NCBI GenBank assembly: GCA_023512835.1
Contig: CM042086.1
Location: forward strand, 6,916,299 to 6,980,298
Direction of reading: 5' to 3'
Length of the DNA: 64,000 nucleotides
Source: Taxillus chinensis
Taxonomy: Eukaryota > Streptophyta > Magnoliopsida > Santalales > Loranthaceae
Shown: in pieces, positions 50,742-62,700 of the stretch
Layout of the letters: each line of letters opens with the position of its first letter
How positions within the stretch are numbered: the first letter of the stretch is position 1
The notes under the pieces: generated by a model
What the model was told of the DNA's origin: nothing
What the model saw: only the letters and a program-made list of their open reading frames with translations
Databases searched by the model: none
Translations under genes and position numbers: made by a program

Positions 50742-51691
50742 TGATGGTTTGCAATATCGGTCGAGATGTCCGTATCTAGGCCGTTTCAATCAGGTATCAG
50801 CACCTGGAGATAAGGCATTTAGAACCGATATAGCAAATCGGTTCGTCTCGTTCAAGTTATCGGTCGAAACGTCACGCGACACCGATATTTGACGTGTCTT
50901 GGCCGATATTGCGGCATCGACTCGCGAGCCGCCGACGCTCTTGTCCAACGGGGAGGCAGAAACTTACCGGCACGTCGACGCAACGCCAGCGGACGCCAGA
51001 CGAGACGATCGACGAGGCCAGATGAGCTATGCGATGACACCAGACGCCTCTTTTGCCAACGACAGTCAGTGATGCATCTTTTCCTCTTTTTGCCCAGTGT
51101 GCACGATTCTGCATGAACGAAGTACTACTGTATATGTAAATTAAGTATAATTTTATATATTAATTATTACTATAATAACTAATAATTAATTAGTATATTA
51201 TTTAGTTAATTAAAATTTTAACTTTAAATTAGAATTTTGAATGAATTTAGTTAATTTAATCAAATAGATATTATTAAATTAATATTAAGTGTTATTTTTA
51301 TTTATAATTATATATCTTAATTAATAATTACTTATTCTATTATTAAATAAATATTATAAAAGTTAAATATCAATTAAAATTTTATGTGTTATATTATAAA
51401 TCATGATGAAAATGTAATAATATATTTATTTTAATTCTCTAATAATGCGCTAGCGCTTTTTTTTTTTTACTATAATAACTCATATTATATTATTTAAATC
51501 ATATATTTACATTTGTTTAATGATTCGAATGTAATTGACTGATTTTTACTAATTTTTTTATGATTTTTAAAAAATTAATTAAACATTATTTCACACATAA
51601 AGTTGCATCTCACCCGAGCAAAGCGACATCTGCGATCGCAACGTCCACAATCACGATGCGATGACTGTTGTGACCGCGACTGCGAACCATG
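50742..51691 (-). mobile_element. hAT-like non-autonomous element, copy B
   Basis: The ends tgatggtttgcaatatcgg (50,742-50,760) and ccgcgactgcgaaccatg (51,674-51,691) are inverted versions of each other. The 8-bp sequence tgcaatac occurs exactly at both flanks (50,734-50,741 and 51,692-51,699), a perfect target duplication of hAT length. The right subterminal block (gcgatcgcaacgtccacaat) is the reverse complement of the equivalent block in copy A at 20.98 kb. A GC-rich half (50,850-51,110) and AT-rich half mirror copy A in opposite orientation. No transposase. Open frames on both strands of the GC-rich half are artefacts. Confidence 0.75.
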
Positions 51692-51699
51692 TGCAATAC

Positions 51700-53220
51700 A
51701 CACATTTTTTCAAAGCAATTAAGCCTATAAAATTTTCAAGTAGATCAATTCAAATCTCAAACTTTTTTTTGAACAATCAAGTATATGAACAGTTTATTTG
51801 GAGCAATTAAGTCACTGTTGATATAATTTATTACATGAAACCTGATTTTAAGGGTTTAATTGATATACACGAATAGTTTATGAGTTTAATTGATTTAGAC
51901 AAAATTTTAAGAATTACATCACTCCAAAATGAATACACATCAACTCATTTTTATATTATTTTATGTATTTTTCTTCCTACCTTTATCCCCTTTCCCCTTC
52001 TTCACATTTCCCAAAATAAATAATAAAAATAAAATAAACATATTATTTTAATAATAAAATAATTTATTAAAATATATACTATATTGTGTATTTATATAAT
52101 AAAACAAAAAATAATTTAAATTATTAAATTTAGGAAAAACAACCATGAAGCGACAACTTGTGCTCTAAATTCGTGTAATTGGTAAAAAAAGATAAATTTA
52201 TAATTTTGACATATTTTCATAATAAATTTTATCATTTTAGTTGTCATAAAAATAATCTGAAATTTCTATGCTTTTTTGATATCTTTTTTTCCCATCTCAT
52301 TTTTCACTCATCAAGCAAAAACCGACAAATCAGAAACTCAAGAAAATTAGGATAACTTTGGTATCTCAATATTATTTAAAAAATATTTTTATTTTAAAAA
52401 ATAATAGGTCCAAAATAAATTTAAAATTATTTAATTTTAAATTTTACTTTTTAAGACAAATGAATCTCATATTATTTTAAAATTTAAAACTTAAACTAAA
52501 TTTATTTTTTTTACTTTTTACTTTTTATTATATGATCTCATAATATTATATTTTTTAAAAAATTTGAACGCAACTTTAATAAAATGTTAAAATGGCATTA
52601 AACAAAATATAATGATTTGACTACTTTTAAATTTTCTATTTTTTTTTCCACCTCGCATCTTCGTCCAAACATAGGGCTGGCATAAGATGATTCCTCTCGA
52701 TTCGGCAATTACCATTGAGGTTCGTGGTTTGGCTACTTTAACGTAATATTTCATTATGAAGGCCTCTAGATCACATTTTTGGTCCACATACACACCTTTC
52801 TGTCTCAACAGATCCTTCCGAAAGTATTAATTTAGAATTATAAATCTTGGAACATGACAAAATGGTGACCCGACGACTGACAGAACAGACAATGAGACAA
52901 ACAATAAAAATAGTTAAAACAAACAAAACAAACCAAAAAGCGATTACCGATTGTCCATACGACATAATCCCATATGTAATGTAATTAAATATAAAAATGT
53001 GTAAGTATATATACAGACACACTTTCCCGAATCATCTGTTTTGGCTTTCACCCAAATTAGCCAAATTTGCAGAGACCGTGATTGTATATCCTGCCACGGT
53101 TCCCTAATTCCATCCCCAACAACGCCTTTGCCGAGGAACCCAGAAACATATCTCTGTCTGCTCAGATTTCTATGAAGCGGAGGAGGGGAATTTGAGGAGA
53201 AGTATCGAAGAATTCGAGGG
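51700..53220. other. Spacer and 5' flank of the NIPA-like gene
   Basis: AT-rich DNA without a gene to about 52,960. A tatatata phrase at about 53,006-53,013 is a plausible TATA box, leaving a leader of roughly 180 bases before the ATG at 53,221. The small minus-strand frames at 52,587-53,303 overlap this leader and the coding start and look spurious. Confidence 0.4.
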
Positions 53221-56200
53221 ATGGGTGTTTCTTCCAACAACCTCAAAGGTGTCATTTTGGCTCTGTTATCAAGTGCTTTCATAGGCTTGAGCTTCATTAT
53301 CAAGAAGAAAGGCCTCAGACGCGCCGCCGCCTCTTCCGGGGTCCGAGCTGGTAATAAATAAATAATTTCTCACCTGTTTTGTCGTCAAAATTCATTGGTG
53401 TCCTGGAGTTCTGTCTCAAATTTTGTTTTCCGTAGATGGGTATTTGCGGGAAAATTGAAAAGTCATATGATTGTGTTTATAGTTTAGTTTTCATTTGTCA
53501 GGGTTTCAATTTGTCTGTTTTCTCTGTTACGTACGCTTTATGTGGTTACCAATTGCTGTACTCTTAATGGGTATGTGTTTTATTTTAATTTTTTGGTAGG
53601 ACTCGGTGGGTACGGATATCTTTTCGAACCTCTATGGTGGATCGGCATGATCACAAGTGAGTGTTTGTTCATCTTAACGCATTTTCAGCATGGATTATTC
53701 TCTTTCATGTTTTTGGGTATTTAAGAAAATAGAAAAAGGGAAAAAATGGGTTTAATGGGCAGTTTGAATTTAATTATAGCTACTATAAGTATGGTTTTAT
53801 TTTTCACATGCTGGTGATGGATTACTGGTCGAGTAACTAATTTCTGACTAACGAGGTTGGCTTGTGTTTCCATCACTGTTTTCAATATAAGAGAGGGGAC
53901 TGGGGACATGCGATAGTCATATCTTTGAATTTCTTTGGTCAATATAAGAGAGGGGACTGTCTCTTCTCCTCCTGGTGGGAGCGGGTGGACACTGAGCTTT
54001 GGAGGGCTATTACTCATTGTATCATTTGGTGTTTCTGGAGGGAGCGGAATACTCGTTTTTTCGGGATTGTGAGTACAGCTTGGCCGCACTTAAGCTTTAT
54101 TTTTTCAGGTGTCTTTGGGATTGTTTGGCTGGGTTTGTGCGTTTTCATCTTTTTTGTTTTTTTGATGTTATTTTTATTTATTCTTTTTGAGCTGGGTTAA
54201 ACTGGTTTTGTTCTTATCTGTGTTACTTAGTTGTCTTTTCTTTCCTTTGCACTTCTTGTGTACTTGAATTTTTTAATAAAATTTTACTTACTATAAACAA
54301 AATTCTTTGGTCAACTTCGATCACCCACAAATGAATTTTGTTCCTTTTAAGGAACAACAGTTGATGGATTTTATATAAGCTTTAAAAATTGGCGAATATG
54401 TTTTGATCCGTTTATGGTTTGTGTGTTTGTTGGGGATGAACAAACCTCTGTAGTTAGTTCAGGAAAAATAAAAGATAACCTCATTGTCGTACAGCCTGGT
54501 CTAAATAATAGATAATCTAAGATTTTGTCATATTCAGACCAGATGTTAAATTTCTTCCCACCTTTATTATTGTAATTATCACAGACTTTGTAACTACTGT
54601 TTTAACTAATTAGTTATGGCCTGCCAACTGTGGTCATACATATGTCGTGTGTGAGGTGTGTGAGTCCTCCACTGAACTAACTGCATGTGTGATTTTGGAT
54701 GCCAATGCTGATAAGAAAAATGGTTCTTATATGCAATCCTAGTTGCAGCTATTGGTTGCTATTTTCAGTCGGTTAGACACCAGAAATTGTACATTTGTTT
54801 GGATTTTTGACGCATCTCTGATTATTTGCAGAATTTTCTGATTTATGATTTCTGATATAGTGATTGTTGGAGAGATTGCCAACTTTGTGGCTTATGCATT
54901 TGCCCCAGCTGTCCTTGTTACCCCACTTGGGGCATTAAGCATCATTGTCAGGTATTTTCCCTGGCTTGCAATTTGCTATTGCGGGGAAATATTTTCTATT
55001 GTCAATACGTGGTTTATTGTAAGATATTTTCCTCGGCATGTGCTTGTCATTTTCTCCTGTCTTTTTTTTTGGGAGAAATGTTTTCTATTGTTCTACATTG
55101 TGGTTGGCTCATCTATTGTAGTGCTGTATTGGCTCACTTCATTCTAAAGGAGAGGTTGCACATGTTAGCACTATTGGGATGCATGATGTGCATTGCTGGT
55201 TCAATAATTATTGTTGTCCATGCACCTCAAGAACAGCCTATCACCTCAGTTCAGGAAATTTGGATTATGGCAACTCAAACAGGTTGGAAATAATCTCTAC
55301 TCTTGTGTTAATTTTTTTGATTATCTTCTACTGATGACATGCCATGTTTGTTCATCTGTTTCAGCATTTTTGCTTTATGTGAGTTCAGTGCTTGTGTTGG
55401 TCTTCATTCTGGTATTCTATTTCGCACCTCAATGTGGGCACACAAATGTATTAGTTTTCACTGGAATTTGTTCATTGATGGGTTCTTTATCTGTAAGTTA
55501 TTGGTTGAATATATTATAATTCCTTTTTTTTTCTTTCCCCTTTCATCCTATGGTGTGGAATTAATCTTGTACTGTTTTGAAATTGCATATAAATTTAATT
55601 TTGTGCAAATAAACATTATTACATCACTATGCCTATGCTGTCCTAAAACATGGTTCTCATGTTCACTTCTCTTCATTCATTTGCAGGTGATGAGTGTTAA
55701 AGCCTTAGGAACTTCATTGAAATTGACATTTGAGGGAAATAACCAGCTAATATACCCAGAAACATGGTTTTTTGTGTTGGTGGTGATTACATGTGTTGTC
55801 ACACAAATGATTTATCTCAACAAGGTCAGTAATGTACCTCTACTATCATCAGTTTGGTTGTTCTGAAGTTGCATGTGAAGGGCCAAACTTTATGTTCAAG
55901 AATGTTTGTTAGATTTTCATGTCTCTTCCTATGTTATTTTGTTATTTGCCCTGTTACATCTTTTCATCCTTGAATCATTTGCTCTAATAGCTCTTTGATT
56001 TTTCCAGGCTCTTGACACTTTCAACACTGCAGTTGTGTCCCCGATATACTATGTCATGTTTACTACACTGACAATTTTGGCCAGTGTCATAATGTTTAAG
56101 GTACTACTTCACTTAATGATTACATCTAGTGATAGATATGTGATTTTTATGTTTAATAAGTCTGCTTATTATACCTAATCATATCCCATTGAATGAAATA

Positions 56201-58199
56201 GAAAGGAAGGGTGGTCAGGGGAAGGGAAGGGCATTCTTCTTTGATCTCCTATATTAACTTTATTCTTGATGATTGCCTTCTCCCATCCTCATTTCTGTTA
56301 AAAATTATACTCTCCATCCCGTCATAAGGAAATATCATAAAAATGTGATCAGAGAGACTCGAACAATTTCAAAAATAGTAAAGATCTAACTATTAAGATA
56401 AATAACTATTGTTTAATATGCTTACGTAATTACTATATGTACTTAAAAATAACATATGAATAATATTAGTAACAATAATAATAATAAAATTATTATTATG
56501 AAATAATATTTGATTGAATTGTCTAATTATAAGTTAATATATCGATAAATTTAAAATTAAATTGGAATATAATTAATTTGTTTATTAAAAAATTATTTGA
56601 TTTTTGATATGAGTCATGCGTGGTAAAAGTAAGTTATTGAGCTTGAATCTAATTAATTTGTCTATCAACAAGGGTTTTAGAAATATATTATTTAATTAGA
56701 TTCAAATTTAATAATAAATTAATATCATATTATTTAATTAAATATTACTTGATCGAGAAATGTATTAACCTAAATACCTACCATCAAATATTACTTTATT
56801 CAATCAAATATTTGAATTAAAAATCATAACTCATTAATTCACCCTCATCGTGCATGTCTTATATTATAAATAAATAAATAAATTAGATTCAAATTTAATT
56901 TTAAATTTATCAATAAATTAATTTATAGTTAAACATTTTAATCAAATAATACTTAATAATAATAATTTTATTATTATTGCTACTAATATTATTTATATAT
57001 TATTTTTAAATACATATAGTAATTATGTAAGAATATTAAACAACAGTCATGTAGTCTAATGGTTAGGTTTTTGCTATTGTTGAAAGTGGTCTTGGGTTCA
57101 AGTCTTACTACCACTTGAGGTAACGGAGTAGGGACAAAGAATATCTGTGGGTCGGAGATTTTTGATGGGGCAGGGCATGCAATACTTGTACCAGGCCCAT
57201 AACCTGATGGGGAAAATATTTTTTCCCCCGTCCTTGCCCTCTATCCCAAATAATTCAAAAAATCTACATTTATGTGGAGACAGTCAAATTGCCATCCCTA
57301 CCTCAGACGCAGGAGACTGAAAAATGCATCTTAAATTACCTTGGCAGGCTAGTTGCGCTCAAGCCTGAGTTGACATACTAATGGGTTGCAGAGCATGCTA
57401 CATCTAACGCTTTAAGTTGGGAAAGGTTGATTTTATTTTGTGCTGCAGGTAGTGATAGTTTGTGTCACCACTGGTAGTACCACTGGTAGTTAAGAGTACA
57501 AATTAACGTACTGATAAGGTGTCCCGGGATACTCCAATATAGCCCTGCAACTTGTTTGTAAGCCTGAGTTTTCGAAAAGAGTCAAACTCCTAATCTTACA
57601 ATGCAATTTTAAATTATTTGGTTGCCAAGTCTGTCGGATGTTAAACCCTTTTGCACAGCAGTTCATCGAATGAAAATTTCTCCTGGAGCCTATATTGCTC
57701 AAGGCCAAAATTATGTATGAAGCTTACCTGTCAAATAATTACTCTTATGAATCCAGCGAGTCGTGGTTTGATCATGTGTGTAATGTGGTTCACATAGAAT
57801 TATAGATGCATGAAACATAATATTTCAGGATTGGGATGGCCAAGATGTGGGAAACATTATTTCAGAGATATGCGGCTTTATAATCGTGCTATCTGGGACC
57901 ATTTTATTGCACACGACCAAAGATTTTGAGAGAGCCCCATCTTTTAGAGGTGTGCAATAAACTTCTTTTTGCTTCTCTTGCCCATTTTTATTCTTGAATA
58001 ATCTCCTATTTCATCCTGTTACCTCTGGAGATTTCTAATTTTCTTGGCATCAATAATTGAATTAATCCCAGGTAGTTATGCTCCTGGATCTCCCACGTTG
58101 TCTGCTCGTCTCTGTGGCGAAAATGGGGAATTTCAAAAGCATGATGAGGAAAATGTGTCGTATTCTGAGGACAGGTGCAATAGGCGTCAGGAACTATAA
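53221..58199 (+). CDS. NIPA-family magnesium transporter-like protein (9 exons, 348 aa)
   Basis: Exons: 53221-53350, 53600-53656, 54861-54951, 55122-55282, 55365-55492, 55687-55824, 56008-56100, 57829-57949, 58072-58199. All joins keep frame and use GT-AG. The protein is a multi-pass membrane protein of about nine hydrophobic helices. Family segments in order: NLKGVILALLSSAFIGLSFI, KKKGLRRAA, GLGGYGYLFEPLWWIGMIT, VGEIANFVAYAFAPAVLVTP, LGALSIIVSAVLAHFILKE, APQEQPITSVQEIW, CSLMGSLSVMSVKALG, YPETWFFVLVVITCVV, ALDTFNTAVVSPIYYVMFTT and ISEICGFIILSGTILLH. Such proteins belong to the drug/metabolite transporter superfamily and are annotated as Mg transporters by similarity to human NIPA1/2; plant members are little tested. 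The tail after the last helix is hydrophilic and ends RRQEL. Introns 2 and 7 carry transposon insertions. Plants have several paralogues, so no numbered symbol is given. Confidence 0.93.
53943..54301 (+). mobile_element. 5'-truncated LINE in NIPA-like intron 2
   Basis: Frames retain the C-terminal tail typical of plant LINE ORF2 (SSWWERVDTELWRAITHCII, then WCFWRERNTRFF). The copy ends with aataaaattttacttactat and an A-rich tail. It is flanked by ttctttggtcaa at 53,931-53,942 and again at 54,302-54,313, a 12-bp target duplication as expected for LINE insertion. The element lies in sense orientation within the intron. A short tandem repeat of caatataagagaggggact (53,883 and 53,940) lies at the 5' edge and blurs that border. 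Confidence 0.75.
56355..57110. mobile_element. Long inverted-repeat (foldback) element in NIPA-like intron 7
   Basis: The left arm, e.g. attgtttaatatgcttacgt, aattactatatgtactta, aataataataaaattatt and ataaatttaaaattaaattg, is mirrored in reverse complement and in the same order by the right arm (about 56,830-57,110). The arms are about 250 bases each with a spacer near 200. Similarity continues outward on the right into agtctaatggttagg and gggttcaagtct, whose left partner is agactcgaac near 56,355. No coding capacity and no clear target duplication. The transcript could fold into a long hairpin. Confidence 0.7.
57111..57255 (+). repeat. GC-richer tail next to the foldback element
   Basis: Directly after gggttcaagtcttactacca come gtaacggagtagggacaa, tgatggggcagggcatgc and ttttcccccgtccttgccc. 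The composition is unlike the AT-rich arms, and similar G-run/C-run tails occur next to dispersed repeats in plant genomes. With ggttcaagtct resembling a tRNA B box, the 57,046-57,255 stretch could be a SINE, but its beginning also belongs to the inverted repeat, so this is unresolved. Confidence 0.35.
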
Positions 58200-59465
58200 T
58201 CATAAAATGCCAACTTTTGAGAAGAATCCAACCCTGTACTGCCTGAATTCACACGTTCAAAGAGCAAAATCCAATTGTTCTAAGAACTGTGAGGGACGGC
58301 GAATGGGGGGTGATTGCTCGCTAACTGTTTGGGATTCAGGAATCAGAGCAGATTTCTGGGGGATTATAAGAAACGACTTCTGGTGCATATGTATTGAATT
58401 TCAATTAAATTTCACAGGCAGGGCTTTGAGGGTGGAGATGTTTTGGTTGAGGTTTGGAATTGGTGCTCCATGTTTAATGTTTAAGGTGCATACTTGCACA
58501 CAGTAGAGTTTGATATTGTTTTTGTTCATAGTTTTGGAAAGCAGGTGGTGGCTGGGAAGGAAAATATGTTAGGAAGGCCTGAAGCCGAGGTTTGAGGGTA
58601 GGACTTTTTGGTTGTGTATATGTAAATTTTGCGTATGATTCAGTATTAACGTGTATTATTCGCAAGAAGCCAGTGATTGTAGATAATGTATTTTAATTAT
58701 TTATGTGTTTATTCAAAAGTGTGGTCGTTTTCTTTTATGCACTGCTTGGCTAAAAAGGTATGGAAAAAGTATTAGGGCAGAAAATATATGAAATTTATAC
58801 TTTCTCTTGCTTGGAAAATTTCAAATTACATCAAAAAACAAGGTATCTTGAAAATCGTAGCAAAAGGATGCAATTTTAGGTTGAAAATGCATAGTATCAG
58901 TGTGTATATTATTTTTTTATTATTTATTTTTGTTAGATTACCGTAATAATAAATTAATAATTATAAAAAAATATTAAATATTATGTTATATAATACTTTT
59001 CATTTTAATTTTCATATCAAATAATTACACTCATTTTTTACTTTTTTTTACCCATTTTCCTTTTTACCTATTTTTTTTCTACCCTTTTTCTATATCTTAT
59101 CAAGAGGGTTAATATTATGATGATGGGTCAATAGATATACCTTTAAAGTGTTGTCTTTTAATATTTAACAATATTTTTAAAATGTTGTTAAAATATGTTT
59201 TTCTTGTTGTCTCCTCATGAGGCATTACGAAGCGAAAGAACACAAAAATAAAATGGATAGTATACAAATAATGCACAAAAAGGCTAGTTGTTCTTATTTT
59301 GTCTAGGCAAGATCTTGGCCCACTAGACTCTATTTTGCCCATAAGAAATATGGTATAGATAATAACGTGATGAGGTAAGGTGGGACTGGTAGTGGATGAT
59401 CCGAATTCATTCCGAGTATGTAGGGCTAATACTTGATCCCATTCAGACCCGATAGTTTGGACAAG
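58200..59465. other. 3' flank of the NIPA-like gene and intergenic DNA
   Basis: The first several hundred bases probably include the 3' UTR. The 142-residue frame 58,078-58,506 is the last exon read in the wrong frame and run on into the UTR. Beyond 58,900 the DNA is AT-rich and empty. Confidence 0.45.
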
Positions 59466-60172
59466 TTAGGCGATGTTTGGCGTTTGTTTTCGTTTTCGGT
59501 TTTTTAAAATGATTTTTTAAAAATATATTAAAAAAAGATTTTAAGTTTAATCGAAAACAAAAAATGTGTTTGGTGATGCTTTTTTGTTTTTGTTTTCTGC
59601 TTTTGGCGACGCGGCGGAGGTGGCACAGCGGTGCAGGGGAGGAAGAGGTCGTCACAGCAGCGAGTCGCGCAGCGGTGTCATCACAGCGTCACACAGCGGG
59701 GCTTCGTCACAGCATCGCGCAATGGGACTTCGTCGCAGAGATCTGGTCGCGTAGCGGGGGGTCGTCACAGCGTCGCGCCGGGGGGAAGGTTGTGACGGGC
59801 AGGGAGATCTGGCAGCGGGGCTCCGTCGGGCGGGGTGGAAGTCTCCGTGCGGGGAGATCTGGGGGGGGAGGTCGCGCCGGGGGGGTGGGGGGAGGAGGAA
59901 ATCGGGCTGGGGGAGGCCACGTGGGGGATACCGCGCGCGGGGGGAGGGGAGTTAGCATAGCGGCGGCAGGCGGCGGCTTCATCCGGAAAATACTTGGAAA
60001 CAGAATACAGCAAAATGAAAACATGTTTAATAATGTGTTTTTATTTTTCTGCACTCAGAAACAACTTGTTTCTGAAAATAAAAAATAAAAACAGTCGCCA
60101 AACAAAAATAATTGGGTGTTTTCTATACTTAAGTGCAGAAAACAAAAAAAAATACAGCGACCATCACCTTAG
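59466..60172. mobile_element. Inverted-repeat DNA element with very GC-rich core
   Basis: Arms: taggcgatgtttggcgtttg and tgtgtttggtgatgc on the left; gtcgccaaacaaaaataat and tacagcgaccatcacctta on the right, inverted relative to the left. The core (59,605-59,985) is extremely G-rich with repeats of tcgtcacagcgtcgcgc and cggggg. The long frames over it (up to 174 codons) encode Gly/Arg or Pro/Arg low-complexity sequence on all frames and are not genes. The architecture matches the elements at 19.1 and 31.4 kb; class uncertain (MULE- or hAT-like). Confidence 0.55.
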
Positions 60173-62600
60173 TCTGGTTAGGAAGAACTAGCTATTATTA
60201 AACTAAAACCATTGAAAGATTTAGAAAAAAAATGTTGGGCGATGGCAAGGCGAGTAATGCTTGTTTTTAATACTTGGTTCCTAAGTCTTTGATTATTAAT
60301 TTATTCCATTAAATGAGTTATAGTATAATATTGTGTTTCTTTTGTTATGATGACAAATAAGAGCTATAAAATATATACTTACTAAATAAGGATAATAATT
60401 AAATAGATTATTCTTAATCTTACCTATTTCTAGTTTCTTTCCATTTGAGGTGGGTCTTATAAGTCTTTCTTTATTCTTACATAGTTATTATTTTTAGCTC
60501 AAATTTTATTTGGCGTATAACTACTGAAAATTAAAGATAATTTTCATTAATTATCCTTTTGCTCGACCTTTAACTTTACGCTCTATGACAATCAATAATA
60601 AATTTTAAAATGCTTGTCATATTAGCGAACATTAATATTGGTTTTGGTTCTTTAGATGTGAAATGAAACCTCGTGAAAGGCTCTCTAGCCCTTGAAAAAT
60701 AGTTGTATGGCAATATTTTTAATACATTGGTGTATTTTCGTGAAGCTGCTACTAAATAACATTTATGCAATGACTTTAACTCTAGCTCTATAGTTGTAAA
60801 AGCAAACTAGCTATGTAACAAAAACATCTTCAATACTTAGAAAATGGTTTTAGGGCACCAATCTTCATAAAAAAATGAAGCGTATATGTAAAAAGAGGTT
60901 AGACAATAGATGAGTTAATTAAAAGAATTAACAAACTTAAAATTTAAAACACATAAGTTTAGGTTGATTAGTGACTTCATTCATTAATATTTTTATTATA
61001 TAGTTTGTCGAATACCGTTTAATTTTTTTTCCCGTTTTATAGTTGATACATTTGTTACTAAGTATAATAAGTACATTTCAATTGTCATTTTTAATTCTCT
61101 AATGTATATCTTATCCAAGTGAATTTCTATTAGTTTTAACATAAAATTTTGGTTCTAATTATGTTTGGTGTATTTAATGACAACAATTAAAACCTCCTTG
61201 AAAATTTTCATATTAAATGCTTGCACAGTGATTGTGAACGTTTATGTTTGTGTAAATGAGAGAATATTTATTTGTTATTTGTCTTTGTTAGTAAGCATAA
61301 CTGACTCTGTATATACCAAGTTGTTAAAGCTTGTTATATAATTTGGGCTCAATCTCTAATGCATAGCCAAATGATTTTTTTACTTGTTATTAGTCCCCGT
61401 TGCCTTCGACTGCCTTTAGCTCGTAGTCCTATCTGTTGGCTAGAATTATAGGCATTGTTCAATACAAAATAGTGTCTAGGATAGAGAAAATGAAAAGGCA
61501 AAAATACCCGCTCCATTGCATGCAATGACATATAAAGTGTGTCATGATTTTGTTTAGGCATCAAATTTTGACATAAATTATAACTAAGCATAAATGTAGC
61601 TTCATGTCCTACATTTTATGGCAATCGATCTTCCTATAGCGCTGTGTTGTTTTATCTTCGCACTAATCCAATGGAAATTGCGTTTATACTGAAAAGCTGC
61701 CTAACCCATTAAAGGTGGAGGTTTCGTTGTGGGTAGTGAAGAAAGTAGCCATTGCCACTTTTATGAGCCACATATTTAGAAATAGTGGTGCCAGTTTGAA
61801 ATGTTTGGAAGGCAAATTGTTTCCTAGATAGCTTTTTTCTCTAAAATAAATATAGAACCACACTCGATCTGATGTAAGAAATGAGCTTTTGTGTTGATTT
61901 TTTCCCCAAGTATACCCCCATATTCATAAATTATTGTTTGTGTTAACAATGGAGATCACAATTATTGTCTTATGTAAAGAGTTGGCATCATATTTGTTGT
62001 AACCATGAAACTAAAATAATAATCTTCACCTTAAAGGATAAATACCTTTATTTATTTATTTTTTTCTTAAATTATATTTATATAAAAATTAATTTCTTTT
62101 GAAGCACCTAAATGTGTGTGAATGTTTATAGTTTTTTCTTTCTTGTTTTTTTTTTAATAATCAAATTTTCAATTAATTACTTGAATTGCGATAAAACTAT
62201 TATATAAACAATTAAGATTATTTGATGTTCTTAATGTATTTTTTATTTATATAAATTATTTTAGAGGTAAAAAGAATATTAGAGTTAGAGTTTTTAATTG
62301 TTTAAGACTTTTGGCTATACAATTTAAGAATATTCCATCACATATGAAGTTGATCTTTTAAGCATAGTTGAATTTTAAATCATTTGGGTCTGTTACAAGA
62401 ACTCACAATTGTTGTGTTATTTGCTTTTGTTTTGATGTGTCACATCACATAATTGTAATGTATGGTTTAAAACTACAACTTTGTGTATTTCAATTTGGTG
62501 GTTTTGTTTTTTAAATCATTGATAAATGATAAGCCCATGAAAATTAGAAAATTAGTCAAATTGGACCAGCTTGTTGCTAGTCTATAAAAATTACAGGCAA
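60173..62600. other. Intergenic, no gene seen
   Basis: Moderately AT-rich DNA with stops in all frames. Small minus-strand frames at 60,576-60,770 and 61,349-61,591 have no domain or splice context. Confidence 0.4.
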
Positions 62601-62604
62601 GTTA

Positions 62605-62700
62605 AAAATTAAAAATTTAAAGTGAAAGTCTTACCCTAACAAGGACATTGCAATTATTGGCATCACAAAAGTTTTCGATATGTAATTATATGTACTAATT
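62605..62700 (+). repeat. Direct repeat, copy 1
   Basis: aacaaggacattgcaattat, ggcatcacaaaagtttt and gatatgtaattat match 63,320-63,367 in order with few differences. The copies lie about 680 bases apart and could be ends of a degraded element; no TG/CA borders or binding site were found. Confidence 0.55.

Noticed and set aside
53862..54200. 112-codon open frame in NIPA-like intron 2 as a host gene
   Set aside because: Its middle part matches the LINE ORF2 C-terminus, and it is flanked by a target duplication.
55339..55866. 175-codon open frame on the plus strand
   Set aside because: It reads an off-frame stretch of exon 5, then intron 5, then exon 6 of the NIPA-like gene. Splice sites at 55,492 and 55,687 remove the middle.
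57046..57115. Independent SINE insertion next to the foldback element
   Set aside because: Part of the supposed SINE head has an inverted partner on the left side of the foldback element, so it cannot be separated confidently. Kept as an alternative only.
59564..60088. 174-codon open frame (and 115-codon frame on the other strand) in the GC-rich block
   Set aside because: Frames are open on several strands at once because G/C-rich DNA has few stops. The products are Gly/Arg or Pro-rich low complexity, and the block is the core of an inverted-repeat element.
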